Below are positions 1 through 7,710 of a DNA stretch of 35,022 bases, one piece after another. Both the position numbers and the translations under genes were made by a program. This DNA comes from an uncultured Lachnospiraceae bacterium (GTDB lineage: Bacteria > Bacillota > Clostridia > Lachnospirales > Lachnospiraceae), in assembly GCA_910586005.1 (NCBI GenBank), contig CAJUHG010000020.1:3134-38155 (forward strand), read 5' to 3'. Every line of letters starts with the position of its first letter. The stretch's first letter is position 1. The notes under the pieces are model-generated. The model was not told the origin of the DNA. It searched no databases and was given only the letters and a program-made list of their open reading frames with translations.

Positions 1-180
1 GGCTTGTGCATGTTGTGGAACGTTCTGTGTAGAAGAAGTTTGTGTATTTTGTGGAGCGTTCTGTGTAGAAGAGGCTTGTGCATGTTGTGGAACGTTCTGT
101 GTAGAAGAAGTTTGTGTATTTTGTAGAGAGCTCTGTGTAGAAGAGGCTTGTGTATTTTGTGGAACATTTTGTATGGAAGA
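1..180 (-). repeat. Five tandem 36-bp (12-codon) coding repeats
   Basis: A 36-bp period is visible as the recurring plus-strand string ctgtgtagaaga. It encodes, in order along the protein, SSIQNVPQNTQA, SSTQSSLQNTQT, SSTQNVPQHAQA, SSTQNAPQNTQT and SSTQNVPQHAQA. The units at 1-36 and 73-108 are identical at the DNA level and alternate with a second type, so a 72-bp higher-order unit has also been copied. The array continues off the left edge. The repeats keep frame, as expected of a flexible linker expanding by slippage or unequal recombination. Confidence 0.93.
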
Positions 181-627
181 GGAATGAGTATGTACATTAT
201 TTTTTTCTTTGTCTACCTCTTTTATAAGAGAATCTTTTTCCAAAACAGTAAATCTTTCACGAATAAATTCAGTATCATTCCATTGGCTAACGAACATAAT
301 CTGTTCAGAGAGTGGAATAAAAATACCTGTTATAGTATCTAAACTATATCCACTATCTGCTAAATTTTCTGTATTTAGGATAATTTTAAAATCTCCATTT
401 CCATGAGAAAGACTTATATTTCCTAACAGGATGCCTCCAAATTCCTGTTGTTTTTGAGTATAGAAATACACTGGAATAGGAGCAATGCTATATCCAGTGT
501 TTTTCATATGTATCTCAACGCGACAATGGATGTCTCTTTTTTCTATTTTGGCAAATCCTATATTATGGCCTTTTTTTCCATGCTCATATAGATAAAGGTA
601 GGTAATCATTCGGTGAAATTCAGACAT
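1..627 (-). CDS. Partial repeat-bearing protein of unknown function (left edge cuts it)
   Basis: The gene reads leftward from an ATG at 625-627 and is still open at base 1, so only its first 209 codons are present. A GGGAG ribosome binding site lies upstream on the minus strand. The N-terminus (MSEFHRMITYLYLYEHGKKG) and the next 120 residues look like a compact folded domain with alternating beta strands and no signal peptide or membrane segment. From about residue 150 it becomes low complexity, with five tandem 12-residue units rich in Ser, Thr, Gln and Asn. It resembles, from memory, an uncharacterised Lachnospiraceae family (possibly DUF6128), but that name is unverified. It lies 69 bp downstream of the lipoprotein gene on the same strand and may be co-transcribed with it. 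No function can be assigned. Confidence 0.8.
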   Translation of the reverse strand, partial: MSEFHRMITYLYLYEHGKKGHNIGFAKIEKRDIHCRVEIHMKNTGYSIAPIPVYFYTQKQQEFGGILLGNISLSHGNGDFKIILNTENLADSGYSLDTITGIFIPLSEQIMFVSQWNDTEFIRERFTVLEKDSLIKEVDKEKNNVHTHSSSIQNVPQNTQASSTQSSLQNTQTSSTQNVPQHAQASSTQNAPQNTQTSSTQNVPQHAQA

Positions 628-695
628 TTTGTGTACTCCCAAAAAGCTTTTTACATCTTATTCATGTCAGATGATATTTATGCACCAAAATAATA

Positions 696-1334
696 TTAAT
701 TCTGTCCGCTAATAGCAAGCGCTAAATCAGAGCCAAAGGAAGACATGTTAGCAGGAACCCATGAATTATTTTGAATTACACAATCAACCATGATATCTGT
801 AGTATCCTCAGAAGGAGTTACATTTTGATAGGAAGTAATTAAATTTTGTGTATAAGTATCCATAATAAAAATTTGTTGTTCTTTAGAAGAAGAAAAGTTA
901 TTTTTTTGGGCCGTTTCTTTGGCAGCATAGAAAGCATCAGCATCTAAATCAGATTCATTAAAATAAGTAGTGTGAATAACAACGGTTGCTTTTCCACCAG
1001 TTTCAGAGATAATTTCTGCGGAAGCCTTCATTTTAGAGAGTGCCTCTTTTCTAGCATTACAAAGTTCTTCTAATATATTTTCTTCTATTTCTTGACCACT
1101 AGCAGCAAAATTGGCGCGAATGGTTTCCTTCAAAGATTCATCATAAGTTTGTTGGGCGAATTTAATATCTTCATCAGTCATTCCCAAAGAAGTGATTCCT
1201 GTTGTATCACCTAAGATATAGAGGTCATAAATTGCCTTTACAGAATCAGCTGCATTCTTTTTGGGACTATTACAACCGGAAAGAAAAATAATACATAAGA
1301 AAATGTATGGCAGAATGGAAAAAAAGTTTTTCAT
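696..1334 (-). CDS. Small lipoprotein of unknown function
   Basis: 212 residues. I choose the ATG at 1332-1334 because AAAGGGC lies just upstream and the protein then begins MKNFFSILPYIFLCIIFLSG followed by Cys21, a classic lipoprotein signal with lipobox LSGC. Starting 17 codons earlier would bury the signal. The mature part is probably tethered to the outer face of the membrane. It is mainly helical and acidic, with a motif-poor body (DSVKAIYDLYILGDTTGI near its start) and a C-terminal strand region. It resembles DUF5105-type clostridial lipoproteins from memory, unverified. The tRNA gene lies upstream on the same strand and the truncated repeat protein downstream. Substrate or role unknown. 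Confidence 0.85.
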   Translation of the reverse strand: MKNFFSILPYIFLCIIFLSGCNSPKKNAADSVKAIYDLYILGDTTGITSLGMTDEDIKFAQQTYDESLKETIRANFAASGQEIEENILEELCNARKEALSKMKASAEIISETGGKATVVIHTTYFNESDLDADAFYAAKETAQKNNFSSSKEQQIFIMDTYTQNLITSYQNVTPSEDTTDIMVDCVIQNNSWVPANMSSFGSDLALAISGQN

Positions 1335-1405
1335 AGGATAGCCCTTTCTTTTTATGATTTGAGTAGTCAAAGCGGATATTGGCAATCTGCTTTGCTACTT
1401 GCTCA

Positions 1406-1439
1406 TAACCTTATAGCTGCTATCACAGCTATAAGGTTA
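1406..1439. repeat. Perfect 14-bp inverted repeat (hairpin) downstream of tRNA-Ser
   Basis: Arms 1406-1419 and 1426-1439 (taaccttatagctg and its exact complement) with a 6-nt loop. On the minus strand it lies 35 bases past the tRNA 3' end, where a terminator or processing signal would sit. Neither side carries the T-run of a standard Rho-independent terminator (the minus-strand copy is preceded, not followed, by TTTT). It might be a terminator, a processing stem or an operator for the lipoprotein gene. Confidence 0.7.
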
Positions 1440-1474
1440 AAATATAAGAATGCCTTTCGTAGATTGCATTAAAG

Positions 1475-1560
1475 CGGAGGAGGAGGGATTTGAACCCCCG
1501 CGTCGATATCGACCTACTGGTGTTCGAAGCCAGACCCTTAAGCCACTTGGGTACTCCTCC
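1475..1560 (-). tRNA. tRNA-Ser (anticodon CGA)
   Basis: Read on the minus strand the gene starts GGAGGAG and ends CTCCTCC plus discriminator G, giving a perfect 7-bp acceptor stem. The D arm is CCC...GGG, the anticodon loop is TTCGAAC with CGA at the anticodon position (reads UCG), and there is a long variable arm (TAGGTCGATATCGAC region), as expected of class II serine tRNAs. The T arm is GGGGG-TTCAAAT-CCCTC. The lowest anticodon-stem pair is a C-A mismatch, leaving four good pairs. CCA is not encoded: the bases after the discriminator are CTTT, so CCA must be added enzymatically. Total 86 nt without CCA. Confidence 0.96.
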
Positions 1561-1603
1561 AAAAAGATATTCCAAACTTCTATTAGATTTTGTTGCTCAA
1601 AAT

Positions 1604-1633
1604 AAATTAGAGGTCTATCTTAATGTTTTTCAA
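1604..1633 (-). promoter_or_regulatory. Possible promoter of tRNA-Ser
   Basis: On the minus strand TTGAAA (1628-1633), an 18-bp spacer and TAATTT (1604-1609) lie about 45 bases before the tRNA 5' end. The match is only fair and no alternative nearby is better. Confidence 0.35.
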
Positions 1634-1725
1634 ATTAATGTCTTTAAAAATGAATCATTTTCTAAGCATTTTTTCAATTTGTATAATATTATAACAAATA
1701 TTTTTAGAAATGCAAATGAAAAATC

Positions 1726-1754
1726 TTGTGATAGATAAAATTATGGGATATAAT
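1726..1754 (+). promoter_or_regulatory. Promoter of the pfkA-dnaX-ybaB-recR cluster
   Basis: TTGTGA (1726-1731), exactly 17 bp, then the consensus -10 TATAAT (1749-1754). Transcription would start near 1761, about 60 bases before the pfkA start. This sits in the 261-bp gene-free gap between the tRNA and pfkA, and I see nothing else defined there. Confidence 0.75.
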
Positions 1755-1821
1755 AAAATTGTTATGGGCATATTTTGCTCTATTGCAGTTAATTTGAAAA
1801 ATGTAAAGGATGTGAAAATCA

Positions 1822-2895
1822 ATGAAAAGAATTGGAATGTTGACAAGTGGTGGCGATTGTCAAGCGTTAAATGCAGCGATGCGTGGAGTAGTAAAAGGGT
1901 TAAGCAAGAATGTGGAAGATTTAGAAGTATATGGTTTTTATGAAGGTTATAAAGGACTTATCTATGGGAATTATCGTTTGCTCACCGGTTCTGATTTTTC
2001 AGGAATTCTTACAAAAGGAGGAACTATTCTAGGAACCTCTAGACAGCCATTTAAGATGATGCGAGTACCAGATGAAAATGGTTTGGACAAGGTAGAAGCA
2101 ATGAAACAAACTTATTATAAATTACGTTTAGATTGTTTAGTAATTTTAGGAGGAAATGGAACACAAAAGACTGCTAATTTGCTGAGAGAGGAAGGATTGA
2201 ATATTATTCATCTTCCAAAAACAATTGATAATGATATTTATGGTACAGATGTCACTTTTGGATTTCAGAGTGCTATTAATATTGCAACAGAGGCTATTGA
2301 TTGTATCCACACTACAGCAGCTTCCCATAATCGTGTATTTATTGTAGAAGTTATGGGACACAAAGTGGGATGGCTAACTTTATATGCAGGAATTGCAGGA
2401 GGTGCTGATATTATTTTACTTCCTGAAATACCATATGATATTAATAAAGTAGTAGCAGCGATACAGTCTAGAAGCAGAGCTGGAAAGGGATTTACAATTC
2501 TTGCTGTTGCAGAAGGTGCAATTTCTAAAGAGGATGCCGCTCTTTCTAAGAAAGAATTAAAAGAAAAGAATAAGAATAATAAATATCCATCTGTTTCTTA
2601 TGAAGTAGCAGCAAGAATCCAGAAAAAAACAGGTAATGAGGTAAGAGTTACTGTTCCAGGACATACACAAAGAGGAGGTAGTCCTTGCCCTTATGATCGT
2701 GTACTTTGTACTAGATTAGGTGCAGCGGCAGCAGACTTGATTTTGAAAAATGAATTTGGATATATGGTAGGTCTGATCAATGGTAATACTAAAAAAGTTC
2801 CGTTAGCAGAAGTAGCTGGAAAATTAAAGACAGTACAACCTAATTCCAAAATAATTAAGGAAGCAAAATTAATTGGAATTAGTTTTGGTGATTAA
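1822..2895 (+). CDS. pfkA: 6-phosphofructokinase, group III (G/K type)
   Basis: Phosphorylates fructose 6-phosphate to fructose 1,6-bisphosphate in cytoplasmic glycolysis. 357 residues, longer than the ~320 of E. coli PfkA because of a charged insertion near residues 235-255. Visible motifs: N-terminal GMLTSGGDC (5-13), GGNGT (110-114), PKTIDND (132-138) holding the catalytic Asp, MGHKVGW and PGHTQRGGSP. The residue equivalent to E. coli Gly104 is Gly, while the one equivalent to Gly124 is Lys. In known enzymes Asp/Lys marks pyrophosphate use and Gly/Gly ATP use. Mixed Gly/Lys enzymes such as the trypanosome one are known to use ATP, so ATP is more likely here but not proven. The Asp before that Gly (E. 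coli Asp103) is Asn here. Start supported by AAGGATG upstream. dnaX follows after 2 bases. Confidence 0.93.
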   Translation: MKRIGMLTSGGDCQALNAAMRGVVKGLSKNVEDLEVYGFYEGYKGLIYGNYRLLTGSDFSGILTKGGTILGTSRQPFKMMRVPDENGLDKVEAMKQTYYKLRLDCLVILGGNGTQKTANLLREEGLNIIHLPKTIDNDIYGTDVTFGFQSAINIATEAIDCIHTTAASHNRVFIVEVMGHKVGWLTLYAGIAGGADIILLPEIPYDINKVVAAIQSRSRAGKGFTILAVAEGAISKEDAALSKKELKEKNKNNKYPSVSYEVAARIQKKTGNEVRVTVPGHTQRGGSPCPYDRVLCTRLGAAAADLILKNEFGYMVGLINGNTKKVPLAEVAGKLKTVQPNSKIIKEAKLIGISFGD

Positions 2896-2897
2896 GT

Positions 2898-4496
2898 ATG
2901 TCATATACTGCGTTATACCGCAAATTTCGTCCCAAGGAATTTGAAGATGTAAAGGGACAAGAACATATTGTTACAACTTTAAAAAATCAAATAAAGGCAG
3001 AACGATTGGGACATGCTTATCTTTTCTGTGGCACTCGAGGAACAGGAAAGACTACAGTAGCAAAAATATTTGCAAAGGCAGTTAATTGTGAGCATTCAAA
3101 AGATGGTAGTCCCTGTGGCAATTGTCCTTCTTGTAAGGCAATTGCAGCAGGAAATGCCATGAATGTGATAGAGATTGATGCTGCTTCTAATAATGGAGTA
3201 GATAATATTAGAGAAATTCGTGAGGAAGTAAGATATTCACCAACACAAGGAAAATATAAAGTCTATATTATTGATGAAGTTCATATGCTTTCCAAAGAGG
3301 CTTTCCCCGCACTGTTAAAAACTTTGGAAGAACCCCCATCTTATGTTATTTTTATTTTGGCGACTACAGAAGCACATAAAATTCCAATTACTATACTTTC
3401 AAGGTGTCAAAGGTATGATTTTCGGCGGATTTCCATTGATACCATTGTAGAGCGGTTAGAAGAATTAATGGAAAAGGAACAAGTAGAAGTAGAAACCAAG
3501 GCAATTCGTTACCTTGCAAAAATGGCAGATGGTTCTATGAGAGATGCTTTGAGTTTGTTAGATCAATGTATTGCGTTTTATTTGGGAGAAAAACTTACCT
3601 ATGATAATGTACTTGAAGTATTAGGTGCAGTAGATACAGAAGTATTTTCTAAAATGCTGAGGAAGATAATAGAAAAGAATGTATCTGGTGTTATTTCTTT
3701 GTTGGAAGAGTTGGTTATGCAAGGGCGAGAACCAGGACAATTTGTAATAGATTTTACTTGGTATCTAAGAAATTTACTTTTATTACAAAGTTCTGATCAT
3801 ATGGAAGATTTTCTAGATATTTCTAGTGAAAATTTATTTTTGTTAAAAGAAGAAGCACAACTAGTAGAGTCAGAACAATTGATGAGATATATTCGTATTT
3901 TTTCAGAGTTATCTAATCAGATTCGTTATGTTGTTCAGAAACGTATTATGATTGAAATTGCATTGATTAAGTTGTGTAAACCTGAAATGGAGAGAGATTA
4001 TGAATCTTTAGTTCAGAGAATTTCTCAATTAGAGCAGAAGATAGAAGAGGGGATTTCTATATCCTCAGTGAAACCTTTATCAGAGAGGGATATGTCTACG
4101 AAAGATAAAAGAGTGTTATCTAATTTTGAAAGGGAATATCAAAAATCTTCCTCTATGAAATCCCCTGTAAAGGTAATTTCAGAAGATATTAAATTTGTAG
4201 GCAAAAATTGGCGTTCCCTTATTGAAAATTTATCAGGAGGGCTTAAAAATTATTTAAAACTAGCAAGATTAAGTTTGTCAGGCGAAAATCAGCTTTTAAT
4301 TGTATTGGAAGATGAAGTAGCAGAGGAGTTTGTCAATTCTGAATCACATATACAAGAATTGAAAGACTTAATAGCAAAAAAGATAGGAAAAGAAATAGAA
4401 ATAAAGGTTCAATTAAATAAGACAAATCGACCTTTTGAGGAATCTTTTGTGGATCTTGGAAAAATAATAAATATGGAAATAACCATTGAAGATTAG
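2898..4496 (+). CDS. dnaX: DNA polymerase III subunits gamma/tau
   Basis: Clamp-loader ATPase of the replisome: it loads the beta sliding clamp and, in its tau form, couples polymerases. 532 residues. In order: N-terminus MSYTALYRKFRPKEFEDV typical of the family, Walker A GTRGTGKT (45-52), a zinc module with Cys64, 73, 76 and 79, the DEVH Walker B box (126-129), SRC (168-170) with the arginine finger, then the collar domain and a C-terminal region (about 400-532) that is short compared with E. coli tau. The start lies 2 bases after the pfkA stop, with only a weak GGTGA ahead of it, so translation is probably coupled to pfkA. An A AAA AAG slippery heptamer lies in the correct frame at 4376-4382, but near the C-terminus (see findings). 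Confidence 0.97.
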   Translation: MSYTALYRKFRPKEFEDVKGQEHIVTTLKNQIKAERLGHAYLFCGTRGTGKTTVAKIFAKAVNCEHSKDGSPCGNCPSCKAIAAGNAMNVIEIDAASNNGVDNIREIREEVRYSPTQGKYKVYIIDEVHMLSKEAFPALLKTLEEPPSYVIFILATTEAHKIPITILSRCQRYDFRRISIDTIVERLEELMEKEQVEVETKAIRYLAKMADGSMRDALSLLDQCIAFYLGEKLTYDNVLEVLGAVDTEVFSKMLRKIIEKNVSGVISLLEELVMQGREPGQFVIDFTWYLRNLLLLQSSDHMEDFLDISSENLFLLKEEAQLVESEQLMRYIRIFSELSNQIRYVVQKRIMIEIALIKLCKPEMERDYESLVQRISQLEQKIEEGISISSVKPLSERDMSTKDKRVLSNFEREYQKSSSMKSPVKVISEDIKFVGKNWRSLIENLSGGLKNYLKLARLSLSGENQLLIVLEDEVAEEFVNSESHIQELKDLIAKKIGKEIEIKVQLNKTNRPFEESFVDLGKIINMEITIED

Positions 4497-4508
4497 GAGG
4501 AAATGTAA

Positions 4509-4862
4509 ATGGCAAAGCGTGGTGGATTTCCAGGAGGAATGCCTGGAAATATGAACAACCTTATGAAGCAGGCACAAAAAATGCAGAAACAAATGGAGGA
4601 AGCAACAAAGGAACTAGAAGAAAAAGAAATTACAGCAACTGCTGGAGGAGGAGCAGTAGAGGTAACTGTTTCTGGAAAAAAAGAGGTTACAAAGGTGAAG
4701 CTTGCGGAGGAAGTGGTTGATCCAGAGGATATTGAGATGCTAGAAGATTTGATTATGGCAGCTACCAATGAAGCGCTCCGCCAAATGGAAGAAGCTTCCC
4801 AACAATCTATGTCCAAGATTACAGGGGGACTTGGAGGAATGGGTGGAGGTTTTCCATTTTAA
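4509..4862 (+). CDS. ybaB: YbaB/EbfC nucleoid-associated protein
   Basis: Small DNA-binding protein (117 residues) of the YbaB/EbfC family, which forms dimers shaped like tweezers and is almost always encoded between dnaX and recR, as here. Seen: Gly/Met-rich N-terminus (RGGFPGGMPGNMNNLMKQAQ), a helix rich in Met, Gln and Glu, then the conserved AGGGAVEVTVSGKKEVTKVK beta segment, VDPEDIEMLEDLI, and a Gly-rich tail (GGLGGMGGGFPF). AGGAGG directly overlaps the end of dnaX and fixes the start at 4509. An earlier ATG at 4503 is followed immediately by a stop. Confidence 0.96.
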   Translation: MAKRGGFPGGMPGNMNNLMKQAQKMQKQMEEATKELEEKEITATAGGGAVEVTVSGKKEVTKVKLAEEVVDPEDIEMLEDLIMAATNEALRQMEEASQQSMSKITGGLGGMGGGFPF

Positions 4863-4875
4863 GAATGTAAAAAGG

Positions 4876-4920
4876 ATACCTTGGGAAGTAACAAATAATC
4901 ACGTGTGTCCCAGAAGGTAT
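4876..4920 (+). other. Hairpin in the ybaB-recR gap
   Basis: ATACCTTGGGA (4876-4886) pairs with TCCC-AG-AAGGTAT (4908-4920): 7 plus 4 bp with a 2-nt bulge and a 21-nt loop. No T-run follows, so it is not an ordinary terminator. It may be a processing or stability element inside the dnaX-recR transcript. Confidence 0.45.
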
Positions 4921-4966
4921 ACAGATATTTCCTGAAAGATAAGTAAGTAGGCAGGGAGGTTAAAAG

Positions 4967-5563
4967 ATGGATTATTACAGCAGTCAGATAAGCAAATTAA
5001 TAGAAGAATTGTCTTCTCTGCCTGGGATTGGAAGCAAGTCGGCACAACGACTTGCTTTTCATATTTTAAATATGCCATTAGAACATGTAGAGAAGCTTTC
5101 TTCTGCTATTATAGAAGCTAGAAAAAATGTAAAATATTGTAAAAAATGCTATACATTAACAGATGATGATTTGTGTCCAATTTGTAAAAATGTAAATCGA
5201 GATCAAAAGACAATTATGGTAGTAGAAGATACTAGAGATTTGGCAGCTTATGAAAAGACCAATAAATATGAAGGTGTATATCATGTGTTACATGGAGCAA
5301 TTTCACCTATGTTGGGAATAGGACCCAAGGATATTAAATTAAAAGAATTGATGCAGCGTCTACAAGAAGAAGTAGAAGAAGTCATTATTGCTACCAATTC
5401 TAGTTTAGAAGGCGAGACTACTGCAATGTATATTAGTAAATTAATCAAGCCTACTGGAATTAAGGTATCTAGAATTGCTAGTGGTGTGCCAGTTGGGGGA
5501 GATTTAGAATATATAGATGAGATGACACTATTTCGTGCATTGGAGGGAAGAATAGAGTTATAA
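4967..5563 (+). CDS. recR: Recombination mediator RecR
   Basis: With RecO (and RecF) it helps load RecA onto SSB-coated gaps. 198 residues, the normal length. Helix-hairpin-helix near the N-terminus (LSSLPGIGSKSAQRLAFHIL, 16-35), a four-Cys zinc finger at Cys58, 61, 70 and 73, then a Toprim domain starting around residue 82 (IMVVEDTRDL) with the conserved TNSSLEGETTAMYI and the C-terminal GVPVGGDLEYIDEMTL segment, which carries a Walker-B-like stretch in this family. The ribosome binding site GGGAGG lies 8 bases before the ATG. It follows ybaB by 104 bp and is probably the last gene of the pfkA-dnaX-ybaB-recR unit. Confidence 0.97.
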   Translation: MDYYSSQISKLIEELSSLPGIGSKSAQRLAFHILNMPLEHVEKLSSAIIEARKNVKYCKKCYTLTDDDLCPICKNVNRDQKTIMVVEDTRDLAAYEKTNKYEGVYHVLHGAISPMLGIGPKDIKLKELMQRLQEEVEEVIIATNSSLEGETTAMYISKLIKPTGIKVSRIASGVPVGGDLEYIDEMTLFRALEGRIEL

Positions 5564-5719
5564 ACACATTTGTTTTGTTTGTTATGTTGTTCAGTGGTCT
5601 ATTTTATCGAAAAAGGAAAATTTTTCATAGATATGCTCGAAATGTTTTTTTATGGCATGACAAAGATTTCCAAAAATTGCAAATAGATTGTGCTACCATG
5701 TGTAAAAAGAGGTGAAGAC

Positions 5720-7531
5720 ATGATAGAGATTATTTGCAAAGATAATTTACAAGCAGAAGAAAAGGAAGGAAAAATATGTCTGCCTAAAAATATTCGCCAG
5801 ATTGGAAGCCCTAGAGGAAGGCATAAAATTTACATAGAAGATTATGTGTATACTTATCTTAAAACGATAGCACAAAAAAAAGAAGCCTGTGCTGCTGTAT
5901 TTCTTGGTAAAAGTTGGGTAGTAAGAGATATACGTTACACGTTTATTAGTGGGGCTGTAGAATGTGGAGCAGCAGTTTTTCAATGGGATAATATCCGCTT
6001 AGATGATAGCTTTTGGGAATATATTTATAAAGAGGAAAAAAAGTATTTTCCTGAGAAACAAATTGTAGGATGGTTTTTAGGAAAAACAGGACAAATTATG
6101 GAGTTGTCCCCAGTTGTGGAAGCAGCACATAGGAAGTATTTTGCAGGCAGAGATAAAGTCCTTATGTTAATGGATGTCTTAGAAAGTGAAGAAGTGTTCT
6201 TTATTTATGATCAAGGCTATTTACAAAAACGTGAAGGATATTATATTTATTATGAAAGAAATAATGCCATGCAAGAATATATGGTAAGTAAACGAGAAGA
6301 AGAGCAACGTATGGACAAGCTTGTGGCACAAGCACAAGCAGAGGTAAAGGAACAAGAGGAATCAGAGAATTATAGCGAACTTCAAAAAAAGCGTGGATAT
6401 AAAGAAGCAGAAGAACTGCGAAAAGAATTAGAAGATGATAGAGAACCTCAAAGAAACAATGAACAGAGAGAAATAGAAACACAAGAGGAATATAAGGAAG
6501 GAAAAAAGAAACAGATACAGAAAGAGGGTATAGACTTAGAAAAGTATAGTGAAGGAAAAAAGAAACAGGTACAGAAAGAAACTAGATTAGAAAAAAAACA
6601 GAGTAATATAGAAACAGAAAAATTTAAGGATAATCAAAAGCAGATAGAACAAGAAGAAATCTATAAGACCAATAATAAAATAGAAACAGAAGAAATTAAA
6701 AATACACAAAAGCGAATAGAGCAAAAAGAGATTTACAAAGCAAAAAGTAAAACAGAAGCAGAAGAATTTCGCGAGTTACATAAGGAATTAGAGAGCATAC
6801 CAGATGAAAAACCTGAAATAAGGAAGAGAGAAAAAATATTTGCAAAAAGCCATTTGGAGGAGCCAAAGACACAAGCGGAAGAAGCATTAGAATCTTACCG
6901 CAATATGATTTTAGAGAGACAAGGAAAACAGATAGAAAAACAAAATCGAAACTTTCTCTATACAGCTTCTGCATTTTTTCTTGTGGTTATTTGTGTGATA
7001 GGAATTACTACGATCAATAATTATTGGAAAATGCAAGAGGTAGAAGAAGTACTACATATTATAAAAAATACAGAAGTGGATAAGAAAGAGGAAGAAGATT
7101 TGCAAAGAGAAAGTGAATTAAGGGTAGAAAGTGTGGCATCACAAGTTGAGCCTTTGAAGGAGGAAAATCAAAAGGAAGAACAGAAATCAAATAAATCAGA
7201 ACAAGAGAAAGGAGAAAAAGAAACAAATCAACCAAAGGAAAATCAAAAAGAACAGCAAGACAAGCCTGAAACAGAAGAACAGGAAATAGATAAAGAGCAA
7301 GAAACAAAAGAGGAAAATACAAAAGAAGAAGAGAATCCTGTTCAAACGCAGGAAACTTCTAATGGACAATCAGCAGAAGTACGTTATTATACAGTTCAGG
7401 AAGGAGATACATTAGCTTCTATTTGTATCAATATCTATAACAATAGTGAAATGATGAAGAAAGTATGTGAGGCAAATAGTATTGAAAATGGAGATAAAAT
7501 TTATGTTGGACAAAAACTTCTGTTGCCATAA
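5720..7531 (+). CDS. Single-pass membrane protein: MPN-like N-domain, coiled coil, C-terminal LysM
   Basis: 603 residues from the ATG at 5720, chosen because AGAGGTGA sits 5 bases upstream. An upstream GTG (5690) has no such site. Residues about 15-185 look like an MPN (JAB/Mov34) fold: a strand-helix pattern with GAAVFQWDN and VGWFLG (116-121), where JAMM proteases carry VGWYHSH. The zinc-binding His pair is absent, so this would be a catalytically dead version. Residues 190-400 are highly charged Glu/Lys/Gln coiled coil with internal repeats (KKKQIQKE, KKKQVQKE, KRIEQKEIYK). A single membrane helix follows (about 412-436), then an acidic Lys/Glu/Gln spacer and a LysM domain (556-603, YTVQEGDTLASI) that binds peptidoglycan. 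The likely layout is N-domain in the cytoplasm and LysM outside. The MPN assignment is by eye and tentative. Confidence 0.85.
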   Translation: MIEIICKDNLQAEEKEGKICLPKNIRQIGSPRGRHKIYIEDYVYTYLKTIAQKKEACAAVFLGKSWVVRDIRYTFISGAVECGAAVFQWDNIRLDDSFWEYIYKEEKKYFPEKQIVGWFLGKTGQIMELSPVVEAAHRKYFAGRDKVLMLMDVLESEEVFFIYDQGYLQKREGYYIYYERNNAMQEYMVSKREEEQRMDKLVAQAQAEVKEQEESENYSELQKKRGYKEAEELRKELEDDREPQRNNEQREIETQEEYKEGKKKQIQKEGIDLEKYSEGKKKQVQKETRLEKKQSNIETEKFKDNQKQIEQEEIYKTNNKIETEEIKNTQKRIEQKEIYKAKSKTEAEEFRELHKELESIPDEKPEIRKREKIFAKSHLEEPKTQAEEALESYRNMILERQGKQIEKQNRNFLYTASAFFLVVICVIGITTINNYWKMQEVEEVLHIIKNTEVDKKEEEDLQRESELRVESVASQVEPLKEENQKEEQKSNKSEQEKGEKETNQPKENQKEQQDKPETEEQEIDKEQETKEENTKEEENPVQTQETSNGQSAEVRYYTVQEGDTLASICINIYNNSEMMKKVCEANSIENGDKIYVGQKLLLP

Positions 7532-7593
7532 ATTCTTAAAAAATACTGTACAGATATATAAATTATAGTTTATAATAAGCATTACCAAAAGGT

Positions 7594-7640
7594 AGAAGCA
7601 GATTGTACTTGTGCTTGCAAGGAAATCTGCTTCTGTTTTA
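7594..7640 (+). terminator. Rho-independent terminator after the LysM gene
   Basis: An 11-bp stem (agaagcagatt, 7594-7604, with 7624-7634) encloses an inner CTTG...CAAG mini-stem and is followed by GTTTTA. It separates the LysM gene from the next one. Confidence 0.75.
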
Positions 7641-7710
7641 TGCACAGGGGCACATAAGATGATTTTCACTTTATAAGGATATATGTGATTGTTTGGAGGT
7701 AGGCATTAAT

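Noticed and set aside
1..180. 36-bp repeats resembling CRISPR
   Set aside because: 36 bp fits a CRISPR repeat length, but units are contiguous with no spacers and keep an open reading frame on the minus strand.
4863..4966. Possible small SRP RNA beside dnaX
   Set aside because: The SRP RNA gene often lies near dnaX, but the hairpin here lacks the GGUCAGGUCCGGAAGGAAGC-type core, so it is only an undefined stem.
5564..5719. Promoter or riboswitch before the LysM gene
   Set aside because: Several AT-rich -10-like strings but no -35 at the right distance and no conserved riboswitch core that I can see.
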